A stretch of DNA of 64,000 nucleotides, taken from NCBI RefSeq assembly GCF_025136295.1, contig NZ_CP062788.1:868001-932000 (forward strand), read 5' to 3'. This document shows, one piece after another, positions 17,294 through 26,620 of this stretch. The first letter of the stretch is position 1. Every line of letters starts with the position of its first letter. The stretch is from Aestuariispira ectoiniformans (GTDB lineage Bacteria > Pseudomonadota > Alphaproteobacteria > UBA8366 > Aestuariispiraceae). Both the position numbers and the translations under genes were made by a program. The notes below the pieces were generated by a model. The model did not search any database. It was not told where the DNA came from and saw nothing but the letters and a program-made list of their open reading frames with translations.

Positions 17294-19192
17294 TCAGTAA
17301 TCGAGGTCCTCCTTGGTAAAGCGGCGCTGGGGTGCGGCGTCCAGAATATGTTCCAGGACCGAATTCATCGTGGTGACGTCATTGTCGAAATCCATATGGG
17401 ATTCAGACCGTGTGCGGTCCGGATTGTCGGCATTGTTAAAGGTCGTGATTTCCGGTCCCTGGGCAGCACCCTGCCAGTATTTCTGCATGCCCATGATCGG
17501 CACGGTCTGTGTTTTGTCCTGATAGGCTCTCGATACCAGATAGAGCAGGGATTTACGGTAGATGCTGGCGACATTGTCGTCCTGCTCGGTGGCGTCGTCC
17601 ATCTGGTAGTGGATCAGTCGGCTGACCGCCTTGCCCGGTCCGACCTGCGGCCTGATGCGGGTATCGTAGAAATCGATGGTGCAGGCCGGGGCCATAAGTT
17701 GCAGGGTCTGGAAGGGGGCGATCGCCGTACCACCGATGCCCTGCCAGACCTGGACCAGATGACCCAGCAGGATGGACCCGGCGCTATGCCCCGCCAGATG
17801 CACATTGGGCGGATTGGGGCTGTTGGCCAGGGCGTCTTTCAGCATGGCCATGGTCTTGTCGCCGGCGCGGTCGATCTGGAAGGCCAATCCGGCATCGTCG
17901 CGCATTTCCTGCCACAAGGCATGGCCCAGGGGGCGGGTGAGCTTTTCGATCATGCTGTCCCAATGGTCGGAAAAACCGCCTGCGCGTTCCTCGATCTGCG
18001 TCTGTTTTCCGAAAATAATATCGCGCAGCTCGGCAAACAGGCCCGTTTCCCAGATGAAATGAACCTGCTGGATGCCATTGGCGTTCATCACCGGCTGAAA
18101 AGCCTTGGTGCGGGCGGCACAGCTTTTGACCGAGTTCAGCCCGCCATGGGCGTAAAGCAGCAGATGCCCGCCTGCGGCCTCCGCCACGGTCCGGGTGATC
18201 AGGTCGCGGACTTCATCCTCCTGGGAATAATAGTCGCCTTGGGGATCAAAACGGCCATCGTCTATATGGATATAGTCATCGGCGATCTCATGGCGTGGCG
18301 GGGCCTTTTCAATCCGTTCCACCATGGTGCCGCGATGGGTCAGGCCGCCGGTCGTGGTCAACATGGTCTTGGAATTGACCGCAGGGGCCACCTGCGCCAC
18401 CCAGGCATCCCAGACATGGGTTTCGAAGTCGTCATAGCTCCATCGGGCGAGGCCCTGGAAATAATCCCCGTCCAGTTCGATGCCACCCCAGCCGGGGCCC
18501 CAGGAATTCTGGATGATGAAGCCGTCCTCGTCATAGCCCAATATACAAAAGGCATGACCGCCCGTCGGGTGGACATTGTCGGTCAGGATGTTGCCGTTTC
18601 TCGGACGTGACCAGCCGCTGTGTACCTTGGCGGATGTATAGACCGCGCCTGCCTCGTCAACGGCGGATTGCAGGTCCGTCCGGTTCTTCAGCACCCGGTA
18701 ATAACCGCCCAAGGGATTATTGGCGGCGTCCGTGCGGGCCTCAAGGGTCAGATGGCCGGGCTTTTTCACCACATAGGGCCACAGGTCCTCGCGGCAGACG
18801 CCATGTTTGAACCAGCCCTTCATGGCCCCCCGGCAGCTTGATCCGTCATAATTCTCGCCCGGCCAGCGGTCGTAACGTTTGGCCATTTCATAGAGCATGC
18901 GCGGGCTGACCCGGCCCTGCTTGTCCTGCGGCAGGCTGCGCTGTTTGTTGAGATAGTTGATCGTCGCCGCCAGGCCAAAGCCGGTGCAGGCCCCCTCGCG
19001 GCCCTGGTTCAGAACCCGGACATGGTCCAGGGCGGGATAGCATCGGTTCTTCAGGGAACGCAGTGAGGGCTGGTAAATCTTGTCGCGAAAATCGACGGAA
19101 TCCCGTTGGGTGTCCAGCGTTTGCGTTTCAGTGCTTTCACTGCCGTCTTCCGCCGTTACGTGGATGTCGATCGAAGGCGCATGCTCTTGCAT
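17294..19192 (-). CDS. Papain-like (C1) peptidase fused to an alpha/beta hydrolase
   Basis: The 632-residue protein has two enzyme-like halves. The N-terminal half has a papain-type triad: Q63 and C69 in NQGREGACTGFG, H213 in GGHAFCILGY and N229 in QNSWGPGWGG. The C-terminal half (about 340-600) has an alpha/beta-hydrolase pattern, with an HGG turn (349-351) and the nucleophile elbow GHSAG with Ser470. No signal peptide or membrane helix is seen, so it should be cytoplasmic unless exported by a dedicated route. The gene lies between aroA and cmk, which are normally adjacent, and is therefore probably an insertion. Substrates and role are unknown. An effector or defence enzyme are possibilities without direct support. 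Confidence 0.82.
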   Translation of the reverse strand: MQEHAPSIDIHVTAEDGSESTETQTLDTQRDSVDFRDKIYQPSLRSLKNRCYPALDHVRVLNQGREGACTGFGLAATINYLNKQRSLPQDKQGRVSPRMLYEMAKRYDRWPGENYDGSSCRGAMKGWFKHGVCREDLWPYVVKKPGHLTLEARTDAANNPLGGYYRVLKNRTDLQSAVDEAGAVYTSAKVHSGWSRPRNGNILTDNVHPTGGHAFCILGYDEDGFIIQNSWGPGWGGIELDGDYFQGLARWSYDDFETHVWDAWVAQVAPAVNSKTMLTTTGGLTHRGTMVERIEKAPPRHEIADDYIHIDDGRFDPQGDYYSQEDEVRDLITRTVAEAAGGHLLLYAHGGLNSVKSCAARTKAFQPVMNANGIQQVHFIWETGLFAELRDIIFGKQTQIEERAGGFSDHWDSMIEKLTRPLGHALWQEMRDDAGLAFQIDRAGDKTMAMLKDALANSPNPPNVHLAGHSAGSILLGHLVQVWQGIGGTAIAPFQTLQLMAPACTIDFYDTRIRPQVGPGKAVSRLIHYQMDDATEQDDNVASIYRKSLLYLVSRAYQDKTQTVPIMGMQKYWQGAAQGPEITTFNNADNPDRTRSESHMDFDNDVTTMNSVLEHILDAAPQRRFTKEDLDY

Positions 19193-19220
19193 CGGTCTCC
19201 CCTCCCCAGAGCAGGTTTTA

Positions 19221-19238
19221 TTGATAGCAATCTATCAA
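19221..19238. promoter_or_regulatory. Palindrome upstream of the protease-hydrolase gene
   Basis: TTGATAG-caat-CTATCAA is a perfect 7-base dyad 29 bases before the start codon at 19192. It may be an operator. No regulator is evident nearby. Confidence 0.35.
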
Positions 19239-19338
19239 ATATTTGAGGGAAGGGCGAGTTTCTTTTGGCGGTTCAACGCCGCCCCGGACGGCGCAGGGGG
19301 GACAGTGAAACGGTGGCTAGCAGTCTTGTTTTGAAGGC

Positions 19339-20664
19339 CTACGTCGCCGCGATCTTGCCGCCGAGGCCGTTGATCAGTTCTACAAAGCCGGGGAAACTGG
19401 TTTCGATCGGCTCGCCGTCGTCGACGGTGACGGGGGTTTCCGCAACCAGCCCCATGACCAGGAAGCTCATGGCGATGCGGTGATCCAGATGGGTGACAAC
19501 CGTGCCGCCGCCCGGAATCTTGCCACCGGTGCCGTGAACAATCATCCAGTCGTCGCCGGTTTCAACCGTGATGCCGTTGGCGCGCAGGCCGGAGGCGACG
19601 GCCTCCAGGCGGTCGGATTCCTTCACCCGCAACTCGCCGATGCCGGTCATGACCGTTTTGCCTTCTGCAAAGGCCGCGGCCACGGCCAGAACCGGGTATT
19701 CGTCGATCATGGAGGGGGCGCGTTCCGCAGGCACCTCGATGCCTTTCAGTTTGCCGCCTTTGACGATGATATCCGCAATCGGTTCGCCGCCTTCAATCGC
19801 CTCATTGGCAAAGGTCACGTCCGCACCCATTTCCTGCAGCGTGGCAAAAAGGCCGGTCCGGGTTTCGTTCATGCCAACGGCGGGCAGGGTAACCTCGGAC
19901 CCCGGTACCAGGGCGGCGGCGACCGCCGGGAAGGCAGCGCTGCTGGGGTCGGCGGGAACAACCAGATCGGCGGCCGTCAGCTCCGGCTGGCCGACGACGG
20001 TGATGCGGTTGCCGCCGTTATCCAGCGGTTCCACCGTGATCTTGCCACCGAAATGGGTCAGCATGCGTTCGGTGTGGTCGCGGGTCGGTTTGTTCTCGAT
20101 CACCGTGGTCTGCCCGCGCGCATTCAGTCCGGCCAGCAGGATGGCGGATTTCACCTGTGCGGAGGCCATGGGCAGTTCATAGTCGATGGGCATGACCTCT
20201 TCCGCGCCGGTCACGGCCAGCGGCAGGCGGCCGCCGTCGCGGCTGGTGAATGTGGCGCCCATCCGGCCGAGCGGATCGATGACGCGGCCCATGGGGCGTT
20301 TGCGCAAAGAACCATCGCCGGTCAGGAAACAGGTGATCGGGTGACCGGCGAGAATGCCCAGGATAAGGCGGGCCGAGGTGCCGGAATTGCCCATGTTCAA
20401 CACGTCGTCGGGTTCCGCCAGACCACCAAGCCCGACGCCGTCGACGGTCCAGGTGCCGTCCTCGTGTTTTTCGATTTTGGCCCCCATGGCGCGGAAGGCG
20501 GCGGCGGTGGCCAGCACATCCTCGCCTTCCAGCAGTCCGGAAATCGTCGTTCGCCCCACGGCAAGCGAGCCCAGCATGATCGAGCGGTGCGAAATGGATT
20601 TATCGCCCGGAACGCGGACGGTGCCGATGAGTTTGCCGGATTGGGAGGCACGAAGCGGACGCAC
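19339..20664 (-). CDS. aroA: 3-phosphoshikimate 1-carboxyvinyltransferase (EPSP synthase)
   Basis: The 441-residue protein has the family motifs GDKSISHRSIMLGSLA near residue 19, GNSGTSARLI near residue 92 and the C-terminal VKESDRLEA. It joins PEP to shikimate-3-phosphate in aromatic amino-acid synthesis. ATG at 20664 gives the standard N-terminus. It is transcribed towards the protease-hydrolase gene and cmk. Confidence 0.97.
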   Translation of the reverse strand: MRPLRASQSGKLIGTVRVPGDKSISHRSIMLGSLAVGRTTISGLLEGEDVLATAAAFRAMGAKIEKHEDGTWTVDGVGLGGLAEPDDVLNMGNSGTSARLILGILAGHPITCFLTGDGSLRKRPMGRVIDPLGRMGATFTSRDGGRLPLAVTGAEEVMPIDYELPMASAQVKSAILLAGLNARGQTTVIENKPTRDHTERMLTHFGGKITVEPLDNGGNRITVVGQPELTAADLVVPADPSSAAFPAVAAALVPGSEVTLPAVGMNETRTGLFATLQEMGADVTFANEAIEGGEPIADIIVKGGKLKGIEVPAERAPSMIDEYPVLAVAAAFAEGKTVMTGIGELRVKESDRLEAVASGLRANGITVETGDDWMIVHGTGGKIPGGGTVVTHLDHRIAMSFLVMGLVAETPVTVDDGEPIETSFPGFVELINGLGGKIAAT

Positions 20665-20757
20665 GGGATGGACCCTTTCTAACAGACAAAAGTAGTAACC
20701 TTCAGAGCGCCTGAATGTGCTGGGTTTTTTCCGTTTTGTCTAGCACCCGACGGGCGA

Positions 20758-21345
20758 TTATCCGAACAGGCCCGATTTGTCGTCCTCATCCCGGCGGAAA
20801 ATCGACTTGAAGTCGTTTTCATCATTGGCGTCATTGCCGGATTCCTGGGCGGTCAGGCCGGTTTTCGGGTTCAACAGGTCCAGGCCCATCCGGCTGCTGA
20901 TGTTGCTTGCGTTGAAGATCTTGGTTGCCTCGCCCAGTGCGGTTTTCCCGGCTTTGTCATCGGACTGGCTGCCGTTCATCTCGGAGGTGGCGGCAAGCCT
21001 CTTCTGGATTTCGTCCTGGACCATCTTTTCGATGGAGGCGCGCCGGTCGGCGGGCATGCCCTGCAGATCCTGCTCGGTAAGCCCCATGGATTTCAGGATT
21101 TTCTCGCGAAGCTCTTCCAGCTTGCGGTCGTTTTCCTCTTCGGCCCATTGCTGGAAGCCGACTTCCTTGATGCGCTTGATCGCGTCGCTGGCTTTTTGGC
21201 CGGCTTCCGATTTCTGGGGGGCGGCAAGGACGTCGCTCTGTGCGTCGTCCTTTTGCGGCCGGGACGAACCGAATAGGGCCAGGTTGTAAGCAGCGCTTGA
21301 TCCGGAGACCTGCATTTTTTGCCTCTTGAAGATGGTTTCAGACAA
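20758..21345 (-). CDS. Hypothetical charged protein
   Basis: The 195-residue product is not recognised. It is soluble, rich in Lys, Glu, Asp and Ser, with a predicted helical charged segment (about 60-120: EENDRKLEELREKIL) and an acidic C-terminal tail. ATG 21345 and an ATG at 21312 (MQVSGSS) are both possible starts. It is transcribed towards aroA, divergent from the TIGR02300 gene. Similar short proteins of unknown role occur next to aroA in related genomes as far as I recall, which I cannot verify here. Confidence 0.7.
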   Translation of the reverse strand: MSETIFKRQKMQVSGSSAAYNLALFGSSRPQKDDAQSDVLAAPQKSEAGQKASDAIKRIKEVGFQQWAEEENDRKLEELREKILKSMGLTEQDLQGMPADRRASIEKMVQDEIQKRLAATSEMNGSQSDDKAGKTALGEATKIFNASNISSRMGLDLLNPKTGLTAQESGNDANDENDFKSIFRRDEDDKSGLFG

Positions 21346-21584
21346 TCAATTGGAAATAGAAGCAAAAGATGCGCCAAACTCTATGGGTGTGCGGTGTGCT
21401 GTGATATTTCGGACGCAGCGACAAGAAAAGTGACGGTTTTGTGCAAAAATGCTTTTGACAGATGCCGCGGAATTTGGCTAATCCCCTGCAACGCGTTATT
21501 TTGTGGTGCCATACTGTCGGGCACCTGGCGGTTTTGAGTTTAGAAACGAAACCCTTAGTTGATTGAATTCCAAGGAGATTTCCC

Positions 21585-21926
21585 GTGGCGAAACCCGAGT
21601 GGGGACTGAAGCGCATGTGCTTAAGCTGCGGCGCGAAGTTCTATGACCTTCAGCGCGATCCGATCCTGTGCCCGAGTTGCGGTACACAGTTTGATCCGGA
21701 AGCGGCAATCAAACTGAAACGTGGCCGTCCGGTCGTCAGCGAAGAGAAGAAAAAGGTCGAGAAGTCCGACGGCGGTGACGTCGAACTGCTGGAGACCGAT
21801 GATATTGAAGACGATATCGACGACGATGACGAAGACGTCCTGGAAGACACCAGCGACCTGGACGACGGTGACGACGTTCCTGTTGTCGGTGGCGGCAGTG
21901 ACGGCGACGACGGCGACGATAGCTGA
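21585..21926 (+). CDS. TIGR02300 family protein (two CxxC motifs, acidic tail)
   Basis: The 113-residue protein has MCLSCGAKFYD and LCPSCGTQFD near its N-terminus, a likely zinc ribbon. An unusually acidic tail (about 65-113) follows, almost entirely Asp, Glu, Gly and Val. This is the TIGR02300 family, found in Alphaproteobacteria, of unknown function. An AAGGAG site precedes the ATG. Its location before an alanine tRNA and beside aroA is common in this class. Confidence 0.9.
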   Translation: MAKPEWGLKRMCLSCGAKFYDLQRDPILCPSCGTQFDPEAAIKLKRGRPVVSEEKKKVEKSDGGDVELLETDDIEDDIDDDDEDVLEDTSDLDDGDDVPVVGGGSDGDDGDDS

Positions 21927-22023
21927 TCGACTAAAAAAATCGTCCGTTGAGATAATTTTTCTCTTGCATGGACGGCGCGGCTGATCGATAAGAAGCGCCG
22001 TCCGGCACATAACGGACGTGAAT

Positions 22024-22099
<76 letters not shown>

Positions 22100-22288
22100 G
22101 TTCCCCTCCGAAAAAGACGACATATATTTCCGCGCTTTCTGTCGCAGAGTTTACCTCTGCCGTGCGGATGCCTGTCGTTTCGTTTTCCGAAAACACACAC
22201 TCATGTTGACCTGCGCCTTGGCTGCCCGGGGCGTTTTGCAGCATTTTCTTCTCCTGTCCCTCCCTATTTTGAAGTTCGAGGATGGTGC

Positions 22289-22834
22289 ATGAGTGACCAT
22301 TTCTTCATCGTGACGGGCGGCCCGGGTGCGGGCAAAACCAGCCTGATCGAGGCATTGTCCCGTCGTGGGCTGCATGTCATGCCCGAATCCGGCAGGGCTA
22401 TTATCCAAGATGAACGATGCCGTGGTGGCAGTGCGTTGCCGTGGGCGGACCGCGCGGCCTACGCCGAGCGTATGGTGGACCGCGACCTGCGCGCCTACAG
22501 CGATGCAAGGGCGCTGGCAGGCCCGGTGATCTTTGACCGGGGCATTCCCGACACCCTGGGCTATTTAACGCTTTGTGACCTTCCGGTACCGCCCTATATC
22601 GCCGCTGCAGCCCGCCAGGTCCGCTATAATCCACGGGTGTTTCTAGCGCCTTGCTGGGACGACATTTTTATCCAGGATGCCGAGCGTAAGCAGACCCGGG
22701 CAGAGGCGGAAATGACCTGCGGCGTTATGGTAGAAACATATAAGGGGCTTGGCTACGAGATTGTCGAACTGCCTCGCACAGACGTTGAGAGCCGGGTGGA
22801 TTTCCTCCTGGCGCAGATGTGGCCGAATAAATAG
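22289..22834 (+). CDS. AAA-family predicted ATPase/kinase
   Basis: The 181-residue protein has a P-loop near the N-terminus, TGGPGAGKTSLIEAL (residues 9-23), and a DRGIPDTLGY segment like the Walker B/LID region of small nucleotide kinases. It matches the AAA_28-type predicted ATPases that are widespread in Proteobacteria and of unknown substrate. It is a single gene downstream of the tRNA. Confidence 0.82.
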   Translation: MSDHFFIVTGGPGAGKTSLIEALSRRGLHVMPESGRAIIQDERCRGGSALPWADRAAYAERMVDRDLRAYSDARALAGPVIFDRGIPDTLGYLTLCDLPVPPYIAAAARQVRYNPRVFLAPCWDDIFIQDAERKQTRAEAEMTCGVMVETYKGLGYEIVELPRTDVESRVDFLLAQMWPNK

Positions 22835-22868
22835 TCCTGAACCAGTCACCCTGCCAACGGCTATCCGG

Positions 22869-23471
22869 TCAGTGGTCGTCGTCGGGGAGGTCGTGGAATT
22901 CGGGGGCACCGGCGCCGATATCGATGATCTCCCGGTCCAGCACATAGATATAGTGTAGCTGGTATTCGTCTTCGAAGGTAAACCGGTTGCTGCGCCGCAG
23001 TTCATTGCTGGAATAGATGATGATGGGATTGTCGCCGCGGTCGTTGAGCAATGGGAAACCGATCGCCTCGACCGTGACATAGCGACCGGTGGTCAGCAAC
23101 TGGTCGAGCCGGGCGACGATACCGCAGGGCGTTTCCGCCATCATAAGGAAGGCAGAAGCGGCAACCTCGCGGCGTTTCGGCTCAACGAAATCCAGATAGT
23201 TCGCGCCAGCCATGTCGCTGCCGTATTGTTCGTCGATGGTCGTGCCTTGCAGCCGGATTTTCATGAAGTCTTTGGAAATCACCTCAAACAGCAGCAGGTT
23301 TGGCAGCAGGTCGGGAATCTCTTCAGGCAGGAAGCTGCTCCGGTACGGCAGGAGGGAACCCTCCGCCCGTGGAAGCTGTTTCCAGTAGTCATAAAACTGG
23401 CGATTTCTTTCGTTGAAGATTTCGACCAAACCCGCCCCCGAGCACTCCGTTCCCTGATCGTTTCCACCCAT
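22869..23471 (-). CDS. PAS-domain protein (PAS_5 type)
   Basis: The 200-residue protein consists almost entirely of one PAS-like domain, with YDYWKQLPRAEGSLLPYRS near residue 28. This opening is typical of the PAS_5 (DUF1488-like) family abundant in Rhodospirillales. It has no output domain and probably works by protein contacts or as a ligand sensor. It is convergent with the ATPase gene. The next 260 bases upstream hold no gene that I can see. Confidence 0.8.
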   Translation of the reverse strand: MGGNDQGTECSGAGLVEIFNERNRQFYDYWKQLPRAEGSLLPYRSSFLPEEIPDLLPNLLLFEVISKDFMKIRLQGTTIDEQYGSDMAGANYLDFVEPKRREVAASAFLMMAETPCGIVARLDQLLTTGRYVTVEAIGFPLLNDRGDNPIIIYSSNELRRSNRFTFEDEYQLHYIYVLDREIIDIGAGAPEFHDLPDDDH

Positions 23472-23733
23472 CCTCGAATAATCAAGGTTAGGAGCATTGA
23501 AGGTGCTTCGATGTAATAGGGCAAGTCTTTTATCGGCTATGCAAAAAAAAGTTATCTTTCATACGGTTCCTGTGAGGCGCTGCTCTCCATTATTTCCGCA
23601 TCCCCGTTTCCCGGGTCAGCGCGTATGAACCGGTTGAGGGGATCATTTGCGCATTGATGTGGTTGTGCTTGCCAATCGCGATAGCTGCCGCTCATATGGG
23701 CGATTAACAGGACCGGTGATGCGGGGATAAAGA

Positions 23734-24285
23734 ATGTATGATTTTGATGTCGCAGTGACCAAAGCCATCAATGGCCTCGCCGGGGGCAGTGCCACCATGG
23801 ATACGTTGATGATCTGGGTTTCGGCGATTGCTGTGGAGGTTCTTGTGCTTGCGGTTGCCGGGCAATGGTGGGTTCGAAACGGGCGGTCGCACACCCGTCA
23901 CATTCTGGTGGCGACGGGTTTTTCCTTTCTTCTCGGTCTCGCCCTGAACCAGCTTATCCTGCTGTTCCTTCATCGCGTTCGTCCCTATGACGCCGGTATA
24001 ACGGACCTGCTCATCTCGCCGAGCACTGATTATTCTTTTCCCTCCGATCATGCGACTGCAAGCTTTGCCATTGGGGTGGCCTTCCTGCTGCACGGGTTCC
24101 GGCGGCGTGGTCTGATTTTCCTGGCGGCGGCAGCGTTGGTTGCATATTCCCGGGTGCATATCGGCATTCACTATTTTGGTGATGTCGTTGGCGGTGCGGT
24201 TACCGGCATGCTTGGGGCCCTATTGGTGCGGGCCTTCTATCGGGAAGGCTCCCGTCTGGACAGCCTGTTGGTCCGTATCCTGTAG
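23734..24285 (+). CDS. PAP2-superfamily membrane phosphatase
   Basis: The 183-residue protein has about five membrane helices and the three PAP2 motifs: HRVRPYD (about 80), PSDH (about 104) and SRVHIGIHYFGDV (about 139). It probably dephosphorylates a lipid pyrophosphate such as undecaprenyl diphosphate (BcrC-like) or another phospholipid. The active-site His residues are all present. No operon partner is evident. Confidence 0.9.
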   Translation: MYDFDVAVTKAINGLAGGSATMDTLMIWVSAIAVEVLVLAVAGQWWVRNGRSHTRHILVATGFSFLLGLALNQLILLFLHRVRPYDAGITDLLISPSTDYSFPSDHATASFAIGVAFLLHGFRRRGLIFLAAAALVAYSRVHIGIHYFGDVVGGAVTGMLGALLVRAFYREGSRLDSLLVRIL

Positions 24286-24335
24286 GTGCTGCCAGTGAGG
24301 GGACGGGCAGTCCCCTGCTGCAACGGCGCTGGTGA

Positions 24336-24854
24336 TTATTGGCGTGCCGCCTGATGCGGGAAGGCCACGGCGGCCAGCAGGGCGGGCCCGGCTTCCTTGC
24401 CGGAGGCGCGTGCGACCTCGATCAGCTTCTGGTCCACATTTTTGATGACATAGCCTTTGGCCTGCAGGCGTTCCTGCAGGGCCTGCGGGGACAGTTCGTA
24501 TAACGGTGCGACCTGCGCAATCGTGCCGTTCTGGATCGCCCCGACGGCGGCCCGCATCGGGTTGCCGCCGGTCTGTCCACTGGTCAGGGCCGGATAGGCG
24601 AAGGCGGTTCCGGCAATCAGGGACACCACAAGCGGCAGGATTATCGTGCGGCGGCGGAAATAGTTCACGAAAGCGGGCCAGTTTTTCCAGAGGTGAATCG
24701 CCACGGGCAGGATCAACAGGACCGAAAGCCATTCATGCATCGAATGGAACAGTGGTGACGCCACATGGAAAAACAGGAACAACCCGGACACGGTTGAAAC
24801 AAGAAAGAGGCCTGCGGTGAAGGTTGTTCCATTGGATTTTATTTTTTTGAACAT
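24336..24854 (-). CDS. DUF4405 membrane protein
   Basis: The 172-residue product begins with three membrane helices (about 10-30, 42-62 and 70-92). The HEWLSVLLILPVAIHLWKNW block has spaced histidines typical of DUF4405 proteins, which resemble b-type cytochrome subunits. A soluble C-terminal region (about 115-172) follows, with an SPQALQERLQAKGY motif. A redox role is inferred from family. A GGGGAC-gggca-GTCCCC hairpin lies near its stop. Confidence 0.75.
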   Translation of the reverse strand: MFKKIKSNGTTFTAGLFLVSTVSGLFLFFHVASPLFHSMHEWLSVLLILPVAIHLWKNWPAFVNYFRRRTIILPLVVSLIAGTAFAYPALTSGQTGGNPMRAAVGAIQNGTIAQVAPLYELSPQALQERLQAKGYVIKNVDQKLIEVARASGKEAGPALLAAVAFPHQAARQ

Positions 24855-25042
24855 GGCGGTTGCTCCAGAGCATTTCCGAGTGATTAAGCAGCCCCTTATG
24901 CACCCGGAACCTGGTTCTCTCTCAAGGCAAAAATTGTAATTTTTTGTATCAGAGCGACATGCTTTTCCATGATTAATATATAGTTGTCAGTGTTTTAGGT
25001 GAGCTTTGGAAATTCCTTCACTAAAGGAGTTTCACAAATTAT

Positions 25043-25098
25043 CCGACATATATCTCGATATATCTTGAATTTCGATATATCGAGAGTTATATCGGGAA
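25043..25098. promoter_or_regulatory. Double operator upstream of the PadR-family gene
   Basis: TCTCGATATATC (25053-25064) and GATATATCGAGA (25074-25085) are 12-base inverted arms with a 9-base spacer. The right one contains the perfect palindrome TCGATATATCGA. Outer half-like sites (CATATATC and GTTATATCGGG) extend it. Its position 40-90 bases before the PadR gene fits autoregulation. Confidence 0.65.
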
Positions 25099-25138
25099 TA
25101 TGAACTTAAAAAAACACGTAACAGAGAAGTAGAAATCA

Positions 25139-25711
25139 ATGAGACACAGAAACAGACATAGGGGCGGCGGAGACTGCCATCACGATCACCATGATGAGGG
25201 CGGCGATCATCACGCCGGTCATGGCCGGGGACATGGCCGTCACGGTCGCGGCCGCCATGGCGGACGGCTTTTCGACTATGGAGAGTTGCGCCTTCTGGTT
25301 CTTGCCATGATCGAGAACCAACCCAGTCACGGCTATGAATTGATCAAGCTGATCGAGGAGCGCTTTGGCGGTGCTTACAGCCCAAGCCCGGGCGTGATCT
25401 ATCCGACTTTGGCCTGGCTGGATGACATGGGATATGCCGAGGTTGATGCCGATGGCGGTAACCGCAAATGCTATCGCATCACGGCGGAAGGCAAGGCATT
25501 TCTGGAGGCCAATCGCGCCGCTGCGGATGCCCTGTTGCAACGCAGCGGTACCGCCCGGGGCCACGCGCCGGCACCTGTCGTGCGTGCTATGGAAAATCTG
25601 AAAATGGCCCTGCGCCTGCGCCTCCGGGAAGGCCCGGTGGACGGTGAGGCGGCAGACAAGATTGCCGCAGCCATCGATGCTGCGGCCCAGGCTGTGGAGA
25701 AAAGCCAATGA
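25139..25711 (+). CDS. PadR-family regulator with His-rich N-terminus (YqjI-like)
   Basis: The 190-residue protein starts with about 42 residues very rich in His, Gly, Arg and Asp. A PadR winged helix follows (LFDYGELRLLVLAMIENQPSHGYELIKLI, read as two parts), with the SPGVIYPTLAWLDDMGY recognition region, and then a helical dimerisation tail. This is the layout of E. coli YqjI, which senses nickel or iron through its His-rich arm and represses a siderophore-reductase gene. It overlaps the next gene by four bases. The operator pair upstream suggests that it controls itself. Confidence 0.85.
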   Translation: MRHRNRHRGGGDCHHDHHDEGGDHHAGHGRGHGRHGRGRHGGRLFDYGELRLLVLAMIENQPSHGYELIKLIEERFGGAYSPSPGVIYPTLAWLDDMGYAEVDADGGNRKCYRITAEGKAFLEANRAAADALLQRSGTARGHAPAPVVRAMENLKMALRLRLREGPVDGEAADKIAAAIDAAAQAVEKSQ

Positions 25712-26025
25712 GCGAGACTGCAATGAATGATATCACTGGCGGCGTAGAAAGCGTCAGCATCGTAGCCACAGCCGCTGCCTCCAAATACCTGCAGCAGCTT
25801 TGCAAGCATTTCTCGCACAAGAGGCCGACCACCTTCGATGCGCAGTCGGGTCATATCGCCTTTGACGATGGTGATTGCTATCTGGAAGCCGCGGCCGGGC
25901 AACTGCTCATGACGGTCACGGCACCGGATGAGGCGCGGAACGAAGTGCTTCGGGGTGTGATCGACAGGCATCTGCAGCGCTTTGCTTTCCGGGAGGAACT
26001 GGCAGTCGACTGGCGCGTTGTTTGA
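25708..26025 (+). CDS. DUF2218 domain protein
   Basis: The 105-residue protein is a DUF2218 member, beginning with the typical SKYLQQLCKHFSHKRP block and a C-terminal RFAFREELAVDWRV. Proteins of this family are often encoded beside or fused to siderophore-interacting reductases and YqjI-type regulators, so a part in iron metabolism is likely. It is translated through an ATGA overlap with the PadR gene. Confidence 0.82.
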   Translation: MSETAMNDITGGVESVSIVATAAASKYLQQLCKHFSHKRPTTFDAQSGHIAFDDGDCYLEAAAGQLLMTVTAPDEARNEVLRGVIDRHLQRFAFREELAVDWRVV

Positions 26026-26038
26026 ATGGAGGGAGGCA

Positions 26039-26620
26039 TCAGCCCCCTGTTGGTGCGGGCCATCGCTCCAGATAGGTTGCAACGTCGGCGCGCTTCTTGA
26101 TGCGGGGTTCTTCTTTTTGCGATCCCAGGTGGAGGAAGCCTATGATCACGTCCTTTGACGCCAGTCCAAGACCCTCCTTGACCAGATCGTGATGGGCCAT
26201 CCAACCGGTCAGCAAGACCCCGGCATAGGGGCTGGCGTGGATTGCAAGCAGGATATTCTGCGTGGCACAGCCTGCGGCGATGATCTGCTCAACCGGTGGC
26301 ACCTTTGGATGGCCTTCCCTGATTTCCGCGCAGATGGCAATGACCAGCGGCGCACGCAAAGGCTTCTGGCGCAGTGTTTCCAGTTCGTCCTCCGTTGCGT
26401 CCGGTTTGTCCACCCGCCGTGCCTTCTCGAACAGTCTGCCCAGGTGATGGCGGCTCTCTCCGCGAATGATTTTGAACCGCCAGGGGCGGATGGCCCCGTG
26501 GTCCGGTGCACTCATCGCGGGGGTGAGCAATTCGTTGAGTTCTGCGTCTGAAGGGGCGGGGTCCGTCAGATAACCGACACCTGTCGACCGGCGGTTCTTA
26601 AGGGTGTGGATCAAGTCCAT
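26039..26620 (-). CDS. Nitroreductase family protein (YdjA-like)
   Basis: The 193-residue protein begins MDLIHTLKNRRSTGVGYLTD and has the FMN-binding motifs NRRST and the CATQNILLA block (about 130). It is of the short YdjA type, which reduces nitro compounds or quinones using NAD(P)H. Start ATG 26620 overlaps the last 23 bases of the tctA gene, so it is probably translated with the transporter operon. The substrate is unknown. Confidence 0.88.
   Translation of the reverse strand: MDLIHTLKNRRSTGVGYLTDPAPSDAELNELLTPAMSAPDHGAIRPWRFKIIRGESRHHLGRLFEKARRVDKPDATEDELETLRQKPLRAPLVIAICAEIREGHPKVPPVEQIIAAGCATQNILLAIHASPYAGVLLTGWMAHHDLVKEGLGLASKDVIIGFLHLGSQKEEPRIKKRADVATYLERWPAPTGG

Noticed and set aside
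16625-18610. Long plus-strand open frame (661 codons) opposite cmk and the protease gene
   Set aside because: It crosses two genes with clear catalytic motifs on the other strand and shows no domain of its own.
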